A stretch of DNA of 64,000 nucleotides from positions 62,001-126,000 of the forward strand of contig NZ_QWLJ01000006.1 in the NCBI RefSeq assembly GCF_009917385.1, given 5' to 3'. Position 1 is the first letter of the stretch. The number at the start of each line of letters is the position of its first letter. This document shows positions 28,065 to 37,654 of this stretch, one piece after another. Made by a program: the position numbers and the translations under genes. The notes beneath the pieces are model-generated. The model was not told where the DNA came from. It saw nothing but the letters and a program-made list of their open reading frames with translations, and made no database searches. The stretch comes from Roseburia sp. 1XD42-34 (GTDB lineage Bacteria > Bacillota > Bacilli > Bacillales > Amphibacillaceae).

Positions 28065-29039
28065 CTAGTTTGCAATTTCTAAGTGCTCTTTTAAGGTTTG
28101 TTTCACTTCTTCTAGAGATTGTTGATCAACCATCTGGTAACTGCTACCGTTTATTCTTTCTGGATATGTTTCTAGTTGAATTTTATCTATTTTACTAGTG
28201 TTAAAATCTGAATACTCCTTGTAAAATGCAAGACCTTCTGAGATTTTCATATTCGTCTCTACATTATTTCCAATTTCTTTTGCCAAATCATCTACTTTTG
28301 TAATGGTCCCGACAGACATCGCTTTATCAATGATGCTTTTAATAACCTCTTGCTGTCTTTCGTTTCTCCCAATATCACCTTTGGGGTCTTCCTTACGCAT
28401 TCTTGCGTACGCCAGAGCATATCGGCCATCAAGATCCATCTCACCTTCGTGGAATTGAAGCTTTTCAGCAACTCTATCATCACTATTTTGTTCAAAATCA
28501 AATGGAACGTTAACAGTAATCCCACCAAGGATGTCTACAACATTTTTAAAAGCGTCAAAGTTAACAGTCGCGTAATAATCTATAGGAATTTCAAGGAAAT
28601 TTTCTATCGTATCAATGGTCATTTTCTTGCCGCCAAAAGAGTGGGCATGTGTGATTTTATCTTCTGTTCCGTTGCCGACAATTTCAACCATGGTGTCTCT
28701 AGGGATGCTTAATAGTTTAAGACGTTCATCGTTAGGGTTGAAAGTAGCAACCATTAGAGTATCAGTGCGACCTTTATCACCATCTGTGGCATAATCCTCG
28801 ACTCCCATTAACAGAATAGAAACAGGGTCCTTACTAATAGAAACAGCCTTTTCACGTAAATCTGATTTATCTCTCCCCAAGTCATCATATGAATCGCTGG
28901 CAGCTTGGAGAGTTTGAATAGCCATATAACCGCCAAAACCTATTAATGTTAAGAACAATAAAACTATAACTAAAAGAAGTTTACGTCTTCTACGCTTCTT
29001 TTTTCTTTTACGAACTAATATACGTTCACGTTCCATCAT
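28065..29039 (-). CDS. LytR-CpsA-Psr family glycopolymer ligase
   Basis: A 324-residue membrane-anchored LCP protein. A very basic N-terminus (KRKKKRRRRK) is followed by one transmembrane helix (about 21-41) and an outer LCP domain with ILLMGVEDYATDGDKGRTDTLMVATF, LLSIPRDTMVEI and RNERQQEVIKSI. LCP enzymes transfer lipid-linked teichoic acid or capsular polymers to peptidoglycan. The conserved Arg and Asp residues for pyrophosphate and Mg2+ binding are present. AAAGGAG precedes ATGATG. It is monocistronic and convergent with tagO; a second LCP gene closes the locus at 40705. Confidence 0.93.
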   Translation of the reverse strand: MMERERILVRKRKKKRRRRKLLLVIVLLFLTLIGFGGYMAIQTLQAASDSYDDLGRDKSDLREKAVSISKDPVSILLMGVEDYATDGDKGRTDTLMVATFNPNDERLKLLSIPRDTMVEIVGNGTEDKITHAHSFGGKKMTIDTIENFLEIPIDYYATVNFDAFKNVVDILGGITVNVPFDFEQNSDDRVAEKLQFHEGEMDLDGRYALAYARMRKEDPKGDIGRNERQQEVIKSIIDKAMSVGTITKVDDLAKEIGNNVETNMKISEGLAFYKEYSDFNTSKIDKIQLETYPERINGSSYQMVDQQSLEEVKQTLKEHLEIAN

Positions 29040-29073
29040 TAGTCTCCTTTAGAAAAGATGGTGATTCTAGTTA

Positions 29074-29102
29074 ATTATAAATAGTATTCTAATAAATATC
29101 AA
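29074..29102 (-). promoter_or_regulatory. Sigma-A promoter of the LCP gene
   Basis: On the minus strand TTGATA (29102-29097) and TATAAT (29079-29074) are separated by 17 bp, 35 bp before the start codon. Confidence 0.72.
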
Positions 29103-29244
29103 ATGAAATTTTGACAGAGGATGACATAATAACACAACATAGTCTGTAAAATTGACAATTCTTGACTTTAGACAGAGGTTGAAAAGCTAGCTGAATGAAT
29201 AAAAAAGGTTGTAAAGTAAATTGAAAAAGTATTGTTTATCATAA

Positions 29245-29296
29245 GAACAAAGGCGCAGAGCGCCCGTTTAGCAACGTAGCGAATGGGTCAAATCAA
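29245..29296 (-). repeat. Truncated family A repeat (3' tail only)
   Basis: Read on the minus strand it gives ATTCGCTACGTTGCTAAACG then GGCGCTCTGCGCCTTTGTTC, the 3' end of copies A1-A3. No left part is found, so it is a remnant in reverse orientation. Confidence 0.75.
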
Positions 29297-29316
29297 CTAT
29301 ATACTTTCATATCTCT

Positions 29317-29366
29317 TTAAAAAATAAACCACATGAAATAATTAGTTAAATTTTATTTCATGTGGC
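29317..29366 (-). terminator. Terminator of the tagD-tagB operon
   Basis: On the minus strand CCACATGAAATAA pairs with TTATTTCATGTGG, followed by TTTATTTTTT. It lies about 95 bp after the tagB stop. Confidence 0.85.
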
Positions 29367-29458
29367 TTACTCAATTTTTGTAGTATAGTTTTTAAGATAA
29401 AAAGTAGTTAACTACTCCGAGGCAACGCTCTTAGTCCTCCTACTTGTTCAAATTAACT

Positions 29459-30652
29459 TTATCCTAAAGCTTTACTTCGTTTCTCTATTGGTGCCTCTAA
29501 TTCAATGATAAAATTAGCCAAACGTTCGCTTGAGTTTCCTTTAGAGTATTGATTCCATGTATTGGCAAATGATTTTATCTTTTCTGTACTAAAATCATGC
29601 TGTTTAATGGCTGCAATAACTTCCTCTGTTGAGCGAACAATTGGACCTGGCATTTCAGTTTCATACTGCTCGATTAAGCCCCTATCGCTTTTATATACTT
29701 CTAGGTCATAGGCATAAAATATCATTGGTTTTTCAAATAAAGCATATTCAAATGGAATAGAGGAATAATCGGTTATCAATATATCTGTTATGGTTAGCAA
29801 TTGGTTGGTATCTGACCAATCGGATACGTCATATAAAAAGGAACCAAATTGTTGTTGGAACGTGTTTTTTATAGCGGGATGCAACTTGATAAATAAAACA
29901 TATTCACCTGATAACTCTTTATACAATGATTTCAAGTCAATATGTGTTGTGTAATTTTTGAGTTGATGCTCCCTGTATGTTGGAGCATATAAAATAATTT
30001 TTCGGCCATTTATCTTAGGAAATTTCTGGTTGAAATAGAGCGAGATCTGTTTTTTTTTCGTGCTATCATAAAGGAGATCCGTCCTAGGAATCCCTGTTCT
30101 TAACATCGCTTCATTTGGGGATTGGAAGCTCTCACGAAAAGTGGCCGCCATTCTTTCAGATCCGACAACGATATAATGAAACTTTTCGTATACTTTTTTA
30201 AAACGTCGATAAGCTTTTTGACTTCTGTTTTGAATGGACGGGTCTTTTAGTCCAAAGTTTTTTAAAGCACCAGCTGCATGCCATAATTGAATGCAAGTAG
30301 TATTCGGTTTAAAATTGGTAACAGCTAAAAACCCAAAATAGTTATCTACTAAAATGGTTGAAGCTGTTGCCAGATGGTAAATTGATTTTAAAAAATGAAG
30401 TGGATGAGATAAACTGAATAGCAGCAGTTCATCATATAAACCTTCTTTAAATGGATAGGTACACCTACTATCCTTTAAAATAACAACCCTTATGTCGTCT
30501 GCTTGTTTATTTAAAGCCTGCACGGTGTAATGGATGTTATCACCAAAAGAGGCGACAGCTACAACCTTTTTCTGTCGAGAAAACATTTTGCATACGCCGA
30601 AAATGATTCGAAAGACAAGGAGATATACAGTTATACTAAGTTCTCTAACCAT
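29459..30652 (-). CDS. tagB: CDP-glycerol glycerophosphotransferase, teichoic acid primase
   Basis: A 397-residue enzyme of the TagB/TagF family (pfam Glyphos_transf). TagB adds the first glycerol-3-phosphate from CDP-glycerol to the ManNAc-GlcNAc-PP-undecaprenol linkage unit at the inner membrane face. Family blocks are IQLWHAAGALKNFG, ILYAPTYREH, LFIKLHPA and TDYSSIPFEYALFEKP; the two histidines and the SS pair are those known to matter in TagF. The N-terminus is hydrophobic, as in membrane-associated TagB. Length matches TagB (about 380) rather than the polymerase TagF. It overlaps the end of tagD by 8 bp, so the two are translationally coupled. Confidence 0.88.
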   Translation of the reverse strand: MVRELSITVYLLVFRIIFGVCKMFSRQKKVVAVASFGDNIHYTVQALNKQADDIRVVILKDSRCTYPFKEGLYDELLLFSLSHPLHFLKSIYHLATASTILVDNYFGFLAVTNFKPNTTCIQLWHAAGALKNFGLKDPSIQNRSQKAYRRFKKVYEKFHYIVVGSERMAATFRESFQSPNEAMLRTGIPRTDLLYDSTKKKQISLYFNQKFPKINGRKIILYAPTYREHQLKNYTTHIDLKSLYKELSGEYVLFIKLHPAIKNTFQQQFGSFLYDVSDWSDTNQLLTITDILITDYSSIPFEYALFEKPMIFYAYDLEVYKSDRGLIEQYETEMPGPIVRSTEEVIAAIKQHDFSTEKIKSFANTWNQYSKGNSSERLANFIIELEAPIEKRSKALG

Positions 30653-31043
30653 TGTTCACTTTTTTTAGATCTGTCTTGATTTGGGTTGTAGAGATACCAA
30701 TTGTTCTAGGCAAGTAGACGACCTCACAATACTTGTTTAAATAATCAAATTTGCCTTTCCAATCATCGCCCATAACAAATACATCTATGTTATGTTTTTG
30801 CACATCTTCAATTTTCTGATCCCACGAATTTTCATCTATAACTTCATCAACAAATCGAATTGCTTCTAGAATAGCCTTACGTTGTTCAAATGTATAGTAT
30901 GCCTTTTTCCCTTTGTTTAAATTAAACTCGTCAGATGAAATGGCTACAATTAAATAGTCGCCATATTCTTTAGCACGCCGCAACAAATTTATGTGACCAG
31001 TATGAAGTAAATCAAAGGTTCCGTAGGTTATTACCTTTTTCAT
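30645..31043 (-). CDS. tagD: Glycerol-3-phosphate cytidylyltransferase
   Basis: A 132-residue cytoplasmic nucleotidyltransferase that makes CDP-glycerol from CTP and glycerol-3-phosphate. The HTGH motif is at 14-17 in GTFDLLHTGHINLLRRAK and ISTT at 117-120 in RTIGISTTQIK, both diagnostic; B. subtilis TagD is 129 residues. The start is the ATG at 31043, preceded by GGAGGAAAAG; an in-frame TTG overlaps that site. It feeds TagB, encoded next. It is divergent from tarI, and its upstream region has TGTAAA half-sites. Confidence 0.96.
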   Translation of the reverse strand: MKKVITYGTFDLLHTGHINLLRRAKEYGDYLIVAISSDEFNLNKGKKAYYTFEQRKAILEAIRFVDEVIDENSWDQKIEDVQKHNIDVFVMGDDWKGKFDYLNKYCEVVYLPRTIGISTTQIKTDLKKVNNG

Positions 31044-31097
31044 AATCTTTTCCTCCAATTAATGAAGAATCATTTTAATTATGATCTTTCACTTAAT

Positions 31098-31142
31098 AGT
31101 ATAATAACATATCTTTACATAGAATTAATATTAAATTTACAT
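31098..31142 (-). promoter_or_regulatory. tagD promoter region with WalR/PhoP-like half-sites
   Basis: Minus strand: TGTAAA at 31141-31136 and 31119-31114 (22 bp apart), then TGTTAT at 31109-31104 directly before TATACT (31103-31098), a -10 candidate 55 bp upstream of the ATG. No good -35 is seen, as expected for an activated promoter. WalR recognises TGTWAH-N5-TGTWAH; PhoP sites are similar on the opposite strand. Confidence 0.5.
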
Positions 31143-31869
31143 TTACTTTAAGATTTGAACTTGTGTTTTCTGCAGGATGTAGTAATAATTTGGGGATAAA
31201 ATCTTAATAAACAGGTACGTTTTACAAGGAGCTTATTAAAATAACAGCAATTCCCACATTTTGATTTTAAATGGCTTCCCTTAAGTGTAAAGATTTACTA
31301 TATCGTACTAGCCCCTACATTTTTGTTTAGGAACACGAAGCTATATGTAGTAATTACTTTTTTCTGAGTATAAGGTGCCGTATACTTGAAACTCAAAATG
31401 GAACAATTAAAGTTTGTAGGTATTATCTTCTACAAAACTCAAACGAAATTTATGGAAATCCGCCCGATGTGGATGTGAAATATTCACTATACCTTTGCAA
31501 ATAAATTCATGTCTACAAAGGGTCCATGCGAATCATACAAAGTAATAAGGTAAAGCTATTAAGTAGATATTAGTGGCGCAAATTTAAACTTTGAAATATA
31601 GCAAGCTTATTTTAAGAGTCGAGATCAATAAAAAAGCCTAGGTGGAAGATAAAAGCACCTAAAGTCTCTCCATGTGATCTATTAAACTCAAGAAGAAATC
31701 CTAACGTTGAATTTGCTTTGTCTACAAAGCTAGCAATATCCAATTAAAAATGATGAATGAATTTAAATGGGAATCCCTTAACTGACGATGTTTTTTATAT
31801 TTGTAGCTAAGATCGAATAGTTGGTGAAAAATAGTTATAAAAATAATCTTGACAAATGATACCATGTAA

Positions 31870-31916
31870 TGTAAATACAATGTAAATCGTATGTAAAAAT
31901 AATTTTATGTTATAAT
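31870..31916 (+). promoter_or_regulatory. tarI promoter region with three 11-bp-spaced TGTAAA sites
   Basis: TGTAAA at 31870-31875, 31881-31886 and 31892-31897, exactly 11 bp apart, followed 13 bp later by an extended -10, TGT-TATAAT (-10 at 31911-31916). The first two and the last two sites each fit the WalR consensus. A separate TTGACA (31849-31854) with TAAATA (31872-31877) at 17 bp is an alternative promoter overlapping the sites. Confidence 0.6.
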
Positions 31917-31947
31917 ACTAGTAATTAGAATAACTGAGGTGAATATA

Positions 31948-32661
31948 TTGATTTATGCAGGGATTTTAGCAGGCGGGAAAGGAACACGCATGGGCAATGT
32001 GCCAATGCCGAAGCAATTTCTTACACTGAATGATAAGCCAATTATAGTTCATACCGTAGAAAAGTTTATCCTTAATAATCAATTTGAAAAAATTATTATT
32101 GCTACTCCAAAAGAGTGGCTTAATCATACAAAGAATATTTTGCAAAAATATAAGCTGGATTTTCCTAAACTTGAAGTAATTTCTGGTGGTAGTGATAGAA
32201 ATACTACGATTATGAATATTATTGATCATATTGAAACAAGCTTTTCATTAAACGAAGAGGACATATTAGTTACTCACGATGCTGTCCGCCCATTTTTAAC
32301 ACATCGTATTATACAGGATAATATTGACCAAGGACTTAAGCATGGGGCTGTAGATACTGTCATACAAGCGATTGATACAATAGTTGAATCAGAAGATAAT
32401 GACTATATTTCGTCTATCCCAAGACGTGATTATATGTTTCAAGGCCAAACACCGCAAACTTTCAATGCGAAGAAGCTAAAGGCACTATATAATGAATTAA
32501 CGGCCGAAGAAAAGCAAATTTTAACAGATGCCTGTAAGATATTCTCTATTAGAGGTGAAAAGGTCAAGTTAGTAAAAGGTGAGATTTTTAATATTAAGGT
32601 AACTACTCCTTATGATTTAAACGTTGCAAATGCGATTATTAAAGGAAGTATAAACCAATGA
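31948..32661 (+). CDS. tarI: D-ribitol-5-phosphate cytidylyltransferase
   Basis: A 237-residue IspD-like cytidylyltransferase that makes CDP-ribitol from CTP and ribitol-5-phosphate. The N-terminus [16 protein letters not shown], then MPKQFL, is the CTP-binding loop and is characteristic of Tar[10 protein letters not shown] and QGQTPQTF are further IspD-family blocks. The location with tarJ separates it from the isoprenoid enzyme IspD. The start is TTG 31948, 6 bp after GAGGTG; the upstream in-frame GTG lies within that site. It is the first gene of the ribitol-phosphate operon, with a 4-bp overlap into tarJ. Confidence 0.94.
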   Translation: MIYAGILAGGKGTRMGNVPMPKQFLTLNDKPIIVHTVEKFILNNQFEKIIIATPKEWLNHTKNILQKYKLDFPKLEVISGGSDRNTTIMNIIDHIETSFSLNEEDILVTHDAVRPFLTHRIIQDNIDQGLKHGAVDTVIQAIDTIVESEDNDYISSIPRRDYMFQGQTPQTFNAKKLKALYNELTAEEKQILTDACKIFSIRGEKVKLVKGEIFNIKVTTPYDLNVANAIIKGSINQ

Positions 32662-33683
32662 TAAATCAAGTGTATCGTTTAGTCTCACCAAGACAGTTTG
32701 AAGTGACCTATAAGGATGAATCTATTGTTAATAACCATGTTATAGTTAGACCGACTCACCTATCAATTTGTGCTGCTGATCAAAGGTATTATACAGGCAC
32801 ACGTGGGAAAGAAGCAATGAAGAAAAAACTGCCGATGGCCTTGACACATGAAGGCGTTGGCGAGGTTGTTTTTGATCCTAGTAATAAGTTTGAAATTGGT
32901 TCAAAAGTAGTCATGGTGCCGAATACACCTGTTGAGAGCGATCCATATATAAGTGAAAATTACTTAAGGTCTAGTAAGTTTAGGTCTAGTGGGTATGATG
33001 GGTTTATGCAAGACTATGTGTTTTTAAACCCTGACAGAGCTGTACAGCTACCAGAGGATATAAATATGGATGTAGCAGCGTTTACAGAATTAATGACCAT
33101 TACTGTACACGCTTTGCGACGTTTTAAGCAAAAAGCACATCCTCGTGTAAATACATTTGGTGTTTGGGGTGACGGAAATCTAGGGTTTATTACCTGTTTG
33201 TTTCTAAAAAAATTGTATCCCAATAGTTGGGTGATTATTTTTGGGAAAACGGACTATAAGTTAAACCATTTTTCTTTTGTAGATGAAACTGTGAAAATCG
33301 ATGATATACCTAAAGGTCTTAGTGTTGATCATGCAATTGAATGTGCTGGAGGAAAAGGAAGTCAATATGCTATTGAGCAAATTATTGATCATATAAATCC
33401 GGAGGGAACCGTTAGTCTATTAGGGGTTAGTGAATATCCAATTGAAATCAATACACGAATGGTATTAGAAAAAGGATTAACTCTCCTAGGAAGCAGCAGA
33501 AGCGGAGTGACTGATTTTGAACAGACGGTTGAGATTTTCAAAGAACATCCAGACATTATTGATTATTTAAGTACTTTAATTGGAGAAGTGTTTGAAGTAA
33601 GGAAAATAAGAGATGCGATTGATGCATTTGAGAATGATTTATCCAACTCTTGGGGGAAAACAGTAATGAGGTGGAAAATTTAA
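32658..33683 (+). CDS. tarJ: Ribulose-5-phosphate reductase (ribitol-5-phosphate forming)
   Basis: A 341-residue zinc-dependent medium-chain dehydrogenase that reduces D-ribulose-5-phosphate to D-ribitol-5-phosphate with NADPH, supplying TarI. Catalytic zinc ligands are probably Cys38 (SICAADQRY) and His64-Glu65 (THEGVGEV). The cofactor domain has [11 protein letters not shown], a variant of the usual glycine motif. The start ATG overlaps the tarI stop (ATGA). TarI and TarJ act as a pair, so coupling is expected. Confidence 0.94.
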   Translation: MINQVYRLVSPRQFEVTYKDESIVNNHVIVRPTHLSICAADQRYYTGTRGKEAMKKKLPMALTHEGVGEVVFDPSNKFEIGSKVVMVPNTPVESDPYISENYLRSSKFRSSGYDGFMQDYVFLNPDRAVQLPEDINMDVAAFTELMTITVHALRRFKQKAHPRVNTFGVWGDGNLGFITCLFLKKLYPNSWVIIFGKTDYKLNHFSFVDETVKIDDIPKGLSVDHAIECAGGKGSQYAIEQIIDHINPEGTVSLLGVSEYPIEINTRMVLEKGLTLLGSSRSGVTDFEQTVEIFKEHPDIIDYLSTLIGEVFEVRKIRDAIDAFENDLSNSWGKTVMRWKI

Positions 33684-33684
33684 A

Positions 33685-34839
33685 ATGGATCATCTTCAAT
33701 TATGGAAGAAGATGTATATTAAATGCTATAAAAAATTATTGCAAATCGCCTATAGCGTATTTTCTTTGTTTAGAAAACATAATCGTAATAAGATTGTCAT
33801 TGCTCTGTATCGATCTGGAAAATTAGAAGGTAATCTTAAATATGTGTATAAGGAAATATTAAAACAAATACCTCATGCTGAGATTCATCTTGTCTATGGA
33901 CAAAACAAGATGAATCTTAGGCTTTTTACTGAAATATTTAAGCTGTCAAACGCTAAATATGTTATATTAGATGATTATTATTTGCCAATCTATTTAATTA
34001 AAGCTAAACATAGTTTAAAGGTCATTCAGCTATGGCATGCAGCTGGTGCATTCAAAAAATTTGGATACAGTACAGTCGGGACTAAGTTTGGTCCAAAAAA
34101 AGAATATTTAGATTTAGTTCCAATTCATAAAAATTATACACATGTGTATGTTTCAACTAAAAAAGTGATTGATTTCTATGCCGAAGCGTTCAATATGTCT
34201 AAAAACAAAATATATCCAATCGGTTTGGCGAGAATTGACTTATTTAATCACCGGGATGAATGCTCCATAATTAAAGGGAAAATTTATCAAAGGTACCCTC
34301 ATTTGTCAGACAAAGAGGCAGTAAATATATTAATTGCTCCTACGTATAGGGCAAATGGAAGACAGGGTGAAACGAGTTATAGTATAATTGAAACTTTATT
34401 GCAGATTTCACCTCAGATCAATCAGCGTGTCCAAATTATTTTTAAAGCACATCCTTATACTAGGGAACAAGAGATAGAAAACTTAAGAAAAGATTCTAAA
34501 ATACTTGTAGCTGAAGAATTTACCATTAATGAGTGGATGTTAGTTGCAGATGCTTTTGTTACAGACTTTTCTTCGGCTGTTTTTGAGTTTGCTTTATTGT
34601 ATCGGCCAATCGCTCATATGATTCCTGATATGGATGAGTATGAAACAAATAGAGGGTTATATCAAGATATAAGTTTGCTTTCGGATGGGGTCATTTTAAA
34701 TAATGAAAAGCAATTGCTTGCTTGGATAAATAACAGGAAGCGGAATGAATATGCAGATACCTCCAGAATGGTAAAGCATAATTTCGATGACACATCTAAT
34801 GTAACGGAGAAAATTGTAAAGCATTTTACAAGTGAATGA
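33685..34839 (+). CDS. Polyol-phosphate transferase of the TagB/TagF/TarK family
   Basis: A 384-residue Glyphos_transf-family enzyme, one base after the tarJ stop, with GAGGTGG inside tarJ as ribosome binding site. Blocks: IQLWHAAGAFKKFGYS, LIAPTYRANG, IFKAHPYT and VTDFSSAVFEFALLYRP. The position between tarJ and the larger tarL-like gene matches tarK in B. subtilis W23, where TarK adds the first ribitol-phosphate, but TarF (second glycerol-phosphate) has the same size and motifs. Sequence alone does not decide between them. It acts at the inner membrane face on the growing lipid-linked polymer. Confidence 0.8.
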   Translation: MDHLQLWKKMYIKCYKKLLQIAYSVFSLFRKHNRNKIVIALYRSGKLEGNLKYVYKEILKQIPHAEIHLVYGQNKMNLRLFTEIFKLSNAKYVILDDYYLPIYLIKAKHSLKVIQLWHAAGAFKKFGYSTVGTKFGPKKEYLDLVPIHKNYTHVYVSTKKVIDFYAEAFNMSKNKIYPIGLARIDLFNHRDECSIIKGKIYQRYPHLSDKEAVNILIAPTYRANGRQGETSYSIIETLLQISPQINQRVQIIFKAHPYTREQEIENLRKDSKILVAEEFTINEWMLVADAFVTDFSSAVFEFALLYRPIAHMIPDMDEYETNRGLYQDISLLSDGVILNNEKQLLAWINNRKRNEYADTSRMVKHNFDDTSNVTEKIVKHFTSE

Positions 34840-34850
34840 GGTGAGGCTGA

Positions 34851-36767
34851 ATGTTCCATACAGCATTGGATGATGAACACCTAGAAATAAATACGGGAAG
34901 CCCAGTATTTAATAAAGTTACTAGCTTTGAGATACATGGTTCTTATTTGGAGATAGAAGGGTATATAACTGTAAAAAAACATTTATCTTTTCAAGAAGAC
35001 GAAATACGTAAAACCCTTTTATTAGTACCGAAGTTAAACATAGATGAATTAAGAGAAAAACACGTGGAATATGGTGAACTTTCTGACAGCGAAATTTTGG
35101 ATAAATATATTATTAAAATAGCCTTGGATAATTGTCGGTTAAATGAGCTAAAAGGTAATGTTGACACATTTGCTTCAGATGAACTTGGAGCTTTGGCTGG
35201 CTATAAGGGAAGTATAGATTTATCCACGCTTGCTCATGGAAAGCCATTAGAAAAAGGGGAGTACAATCTGTTCATTAAATTAGAACAGTTGCTACATGGA
35301 AGAAAGAAATTTGAAAGGGTATTACCATTATCTAGTGTGAAAGAATTTATTGAAGGCAGCAGCATCTTAAATACAAAGCTGCAATATTTTTCGGCTAAAA
35401 AAGTTCTAAAATATAACTTAATCGTATCATTTGATAAATATAGTAAGACTTTGTTGTTTAAAAACACTCTTTTACAATCATACGATCCACGTGAGCAGCC
35501 AAGTGATATTGCTTATAAAGAAAGCAGGAAAATACAGGCAATAAAACGCAGACTGTTCAAAGTGTTTTACATGTTGTTTTGTATGTTATTCCCGATAAAA
35601 AAACGAAAAGTTGTATTTGCTTCAGATAGTCGATCTGAGTTAAATGGGAACCTTTATTTCGTTTATGAGGAACTGTATAAACGCAATTTGGATTTAAATA
35701 TTACGTTTATCTTTAATGAGCGAATTAATAATAAAAAAACGATTAATGACCTAGTAAAAACAGCGTACCATTTTGCAACAGCCAAAATTATTTTACTTGA
35801 TGATTTTTATCCTCTTGTCTACCCTTTAAACATACGGAATAACGCTGATCTAATACAGGTATGGCATGCAGCTGGAGCATTTAAAACCTTTGGATATAGT
35901 CGTATTGGAAGGCCTGGAGGACCGTCTCCAAAATCTAAAAACCATAAAAATTACACTAAAGCGTTGGTAAGTAGTGAAGGGGTTAGAGAAAATTATGCTG
36001 AAGGATTTGGCATAACAGTAGATAAAGTATATGCTACTGGAATACCTAGAGCAGATATTTTTGCTGATGAAAAATACAAGTCATATGTAAAAAGTAAGCT
36101 AACCGACATGTACCCTTTTATCAAAAATAAAAAAGTAATTCTCTTTGCGCCGACCTTTCGTGGAAATGGTCAGGCTTCGGCTCACTATCCGTTTGAAGTT
36201 TTAAATTTAAAGCAACTGTACGAAGAGCTTCATGAAGAATATGTATTTTTATTTAAGATTCATCCATTTGTGAATAATAAGTTGCACATTCCATATGAAT
36301 ACAAGGATTTCTTCTTCGATTTAAGTGATTACAGAGAAGTGAATGATTTGCTGTTGATTACTGACATTCTAATAACAGATTATTCATCTGTCTGTTTTGA
36401 ATATGCATTGTTAAAAAAACCGATGCTTTTCTTTGCTTTTGATGTTGAAAAATATATCGAAGAAAGAGATTTTTATTATAATTATTTTGATTTCATTCCG
36501 GGGCCTTTAGTTAAGACAACTGCAGAAATGGTCTCGACAATAAAAGAGAAAAAATATGATATGGGAAAAATAGATGCATTCGTAGACTATTTTTTTGACA
36601 GCACTGTTGGAAAAGCCTCGAAGAATGTAGTAGATGAAGTAATTATACCAAGTCTTGAGGATATGGGACAAGATGTCCTAGAACAAGATGCCATCTTAAC
36701 ACCGCCTTCTTCAAGAATCGAATTATTTGAAAGAAGTATTGGTAATTATGAGGAGAAAGAAGACTAA
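34851..36767 (+). CDS. tarL: Teichoic acid poly(ribitol-phosphate) polymerase, TarL-like
   Basis: A 638-residue Glyphos_transf enzyme. The first 240 residues are a beta-rich domain found in TarL and TagF polymerases; the catalytic domain follows with IQVWHAAGAFKTFGYSR, LFAPTFRGNG, LFKIHPFV and TDYSSVCFEYALLKKP. Its size and place after tarI, tarJ and a smaller paralogue match TarL, which makes the poly(ribitol-phosphate) chain from CDP-ribitol. No TagF-type gene lies in the window, so the main chain is inferred to be ribitol-phosphate. GAGGTGAGG precedes the ATG, 11 bp after the previous stop. Confidence 0.82.
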   Translation: MFHTALDDEHLEINTGSPVFNKVTSFEIHGSYLEIEGYITVKKHLSFQEDEIRKTLLLVPKLNIDELREKHVEYGELSDSEILDKYIIKIALDNCRLNELKGNVDTFASDELGALAGYKGSIDLSTLAHGKPLEKGEYNLFIKLEQLLHGRKKFERVLPLSSVKEFIEGSSILNTKLQYFSAKKVLKYNLIVSFDKYSKTLLFKNTLLQSYDPREQPSDIAYKESRKIQAIKRRLFKVFYMLFCMLFPIKKRKVVFASDSRSELNGNLYFVYEELYKRNLDLNITFIFNERINNKKTINDLVKTAYHFATAKIILLDDFYPLVYPLNIRNNADLIQVWHAAGAFKTFGYSRIGRPGGPSPKSKNHKNYTKALVSSEGVRENYAEGFGITVDKVYATGIPRADIFADEKYKSYVKSKLTDMYPFIKNKKVILFAPTFRGNGQASAHYPFEVLNLKQLYEELHEEYVFLFKIHPFVNNKLHIPYEYKDFFFDLSDYREVNDLLLITDILITDYSSVCFEYALLKKPMLFFAFDVEKYIEERDFYYNYFDFIPGPLVKTTAEMVSTIKEKKYDMGKIDAFVDYFFDSTVGKASKNVVDEVIIPSLEDMGQDVLEQDAILTPPSSRIELFERSIGNYEEKED

Positions 36768-36812
36768 TAATGGGATCTCTTTTGTGTCTCACGTTAAATA
36801 GGAAAGGGAACT

Positions 36813-37637
36813 ATGATGAAATCTGCGATCAAAGTAATTAAAGAACAAGTTGAAAATTTTTACTTAATTAGAAGACTGTCTCTTTTTGAACTTAAGAGCC
36901 AAAATAAAAATAATTATCTCGGTATGCTTTGGGAAATTCTTAACCCACTTATACAAATCCTTATTTATTGGTTTGTTTTTAGCACGCTTCGTGCTCGTGC
37001 TCCAATTGAAATGGGTGAAACGGTCATACCATTTTTTAGTTGGTTAATGGCGGCATTTTTCCTTTGGACTTTCTTTTACCAAGCCACCATACAAGGATCC
37101 AAGTCAATTTACACTAGAATTCGAATTTTATCGAAAATGAATTTCCCAATGAGTGTGATTCCTAGCTTTGTTATTTTCTCTCAATTTTATGTTCATATTG
37201 CTATGTTAGTGCTGACAGTCATCACGTTGCAATTCATGGGCTTTACTATAAGTATTTATTACTTGCAACTCATATATTTTATATTTGCTGCTTTATGTTT
37301 GTTATTGGCCATATCTCTAATTACATCTACCTTATCTACCATTATAAGAGACTTTCATATGTTATTAAATTCTGTTTTAAGGATGCTGTTGTATTTATCG
37401 GGAGTATTATGGCCACTATCTCTTTTGGAAGATTTCCCTGATTTAGTAAGTATCATGAAATTAAATCCATTATATTATTTAATTGAAGGGTATAGATCAG
37501 CATTCTTTGGGCTGGAATGGTACTTTATCACTCATTGGGGATATACTTTATATTTTTGGGGCCTAGTCATGGTTTTACTAATTATCGGTGCTTCATTACA
37601 TGTGAGGTTTAGAAAGCATTTCATTGATTACTTGTAA
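36813..37637 (+). CDS. tagG: Teichoic acid ABC exporter permease
   Basis: A 274-residue ABC-2 membrane protein with six predicted helices. N-terminal LSLFELKSQNKNNYLGMLWE and C-terminal MKLNPLYYLIEGYRSAFFGL and RKHFIDYL are TagG hallmarks. With TagH it flips the finished lipid-linked teichoic acid to the outer face. The position after tarL and directly before tagH supports this. AGGAAAGGGA precedes ATGATG. It is a homologue of the permease at 13154; the two are diverged, so the duplication is not recent. Confidence 0.93.
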   Translation: MMKSAIKVIKEQVENFYLIRRLSLFELKSQNKNNYLGMLWEILNPLIQILIYWFVFSTLRARAPIEMGETVIPFFSWLMAAFFLWTFFYQATIQGSKSIYTRIRILSKMNFPMSVIPSFVIFSQFYVHIAMLVLTVITLQFMGFTISIYYLQLIYFIFAALCLLLAISLITSTLSTIIRDFHMLLNSVLRMLLYLSGVLWPLSLLEDFPDLVSIMKLNPLYYLIEGYRSAFFGLEWYFITHWGYTLYFWGLVMVLLIIGASLHVRFRKHFIDYL

Positions 37638-37654
37638 AGGTTTGTGAATATATC

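Larger units (their letters stand above)
31044..31947. other. Divergent regulatory spacer between tagD and tarI
   Basis: A 904-bp gene-free region. The two ends carry promoter and half-site elements described separately. Around 31629-31680 AAGCCTAGGTGG and AGCACCTAAAGTCTC resemble the middle of family B repeats and may be a decayed copy. The rest is AT-rich and not recognised; its length is unusual for a shared promoter region. Confidence 0.45.

Noticed and set aside
31629..31690. Possible full family B copy in the tagD-tarI spacer
   Set aside because: Only the middle segment resembles B; the ends and order are lost, so it is noted as a decayed fragment only.
31849..31877. TTGACA-N17-TAAATA as the main tarI promoter
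   Set aside because: The -35 is perfect but the -10 is weak and overlaps the TGTAAA repeats; the extended -10 at 31911 fits the layout of the other promoters better. Both are mentioned, not decided.
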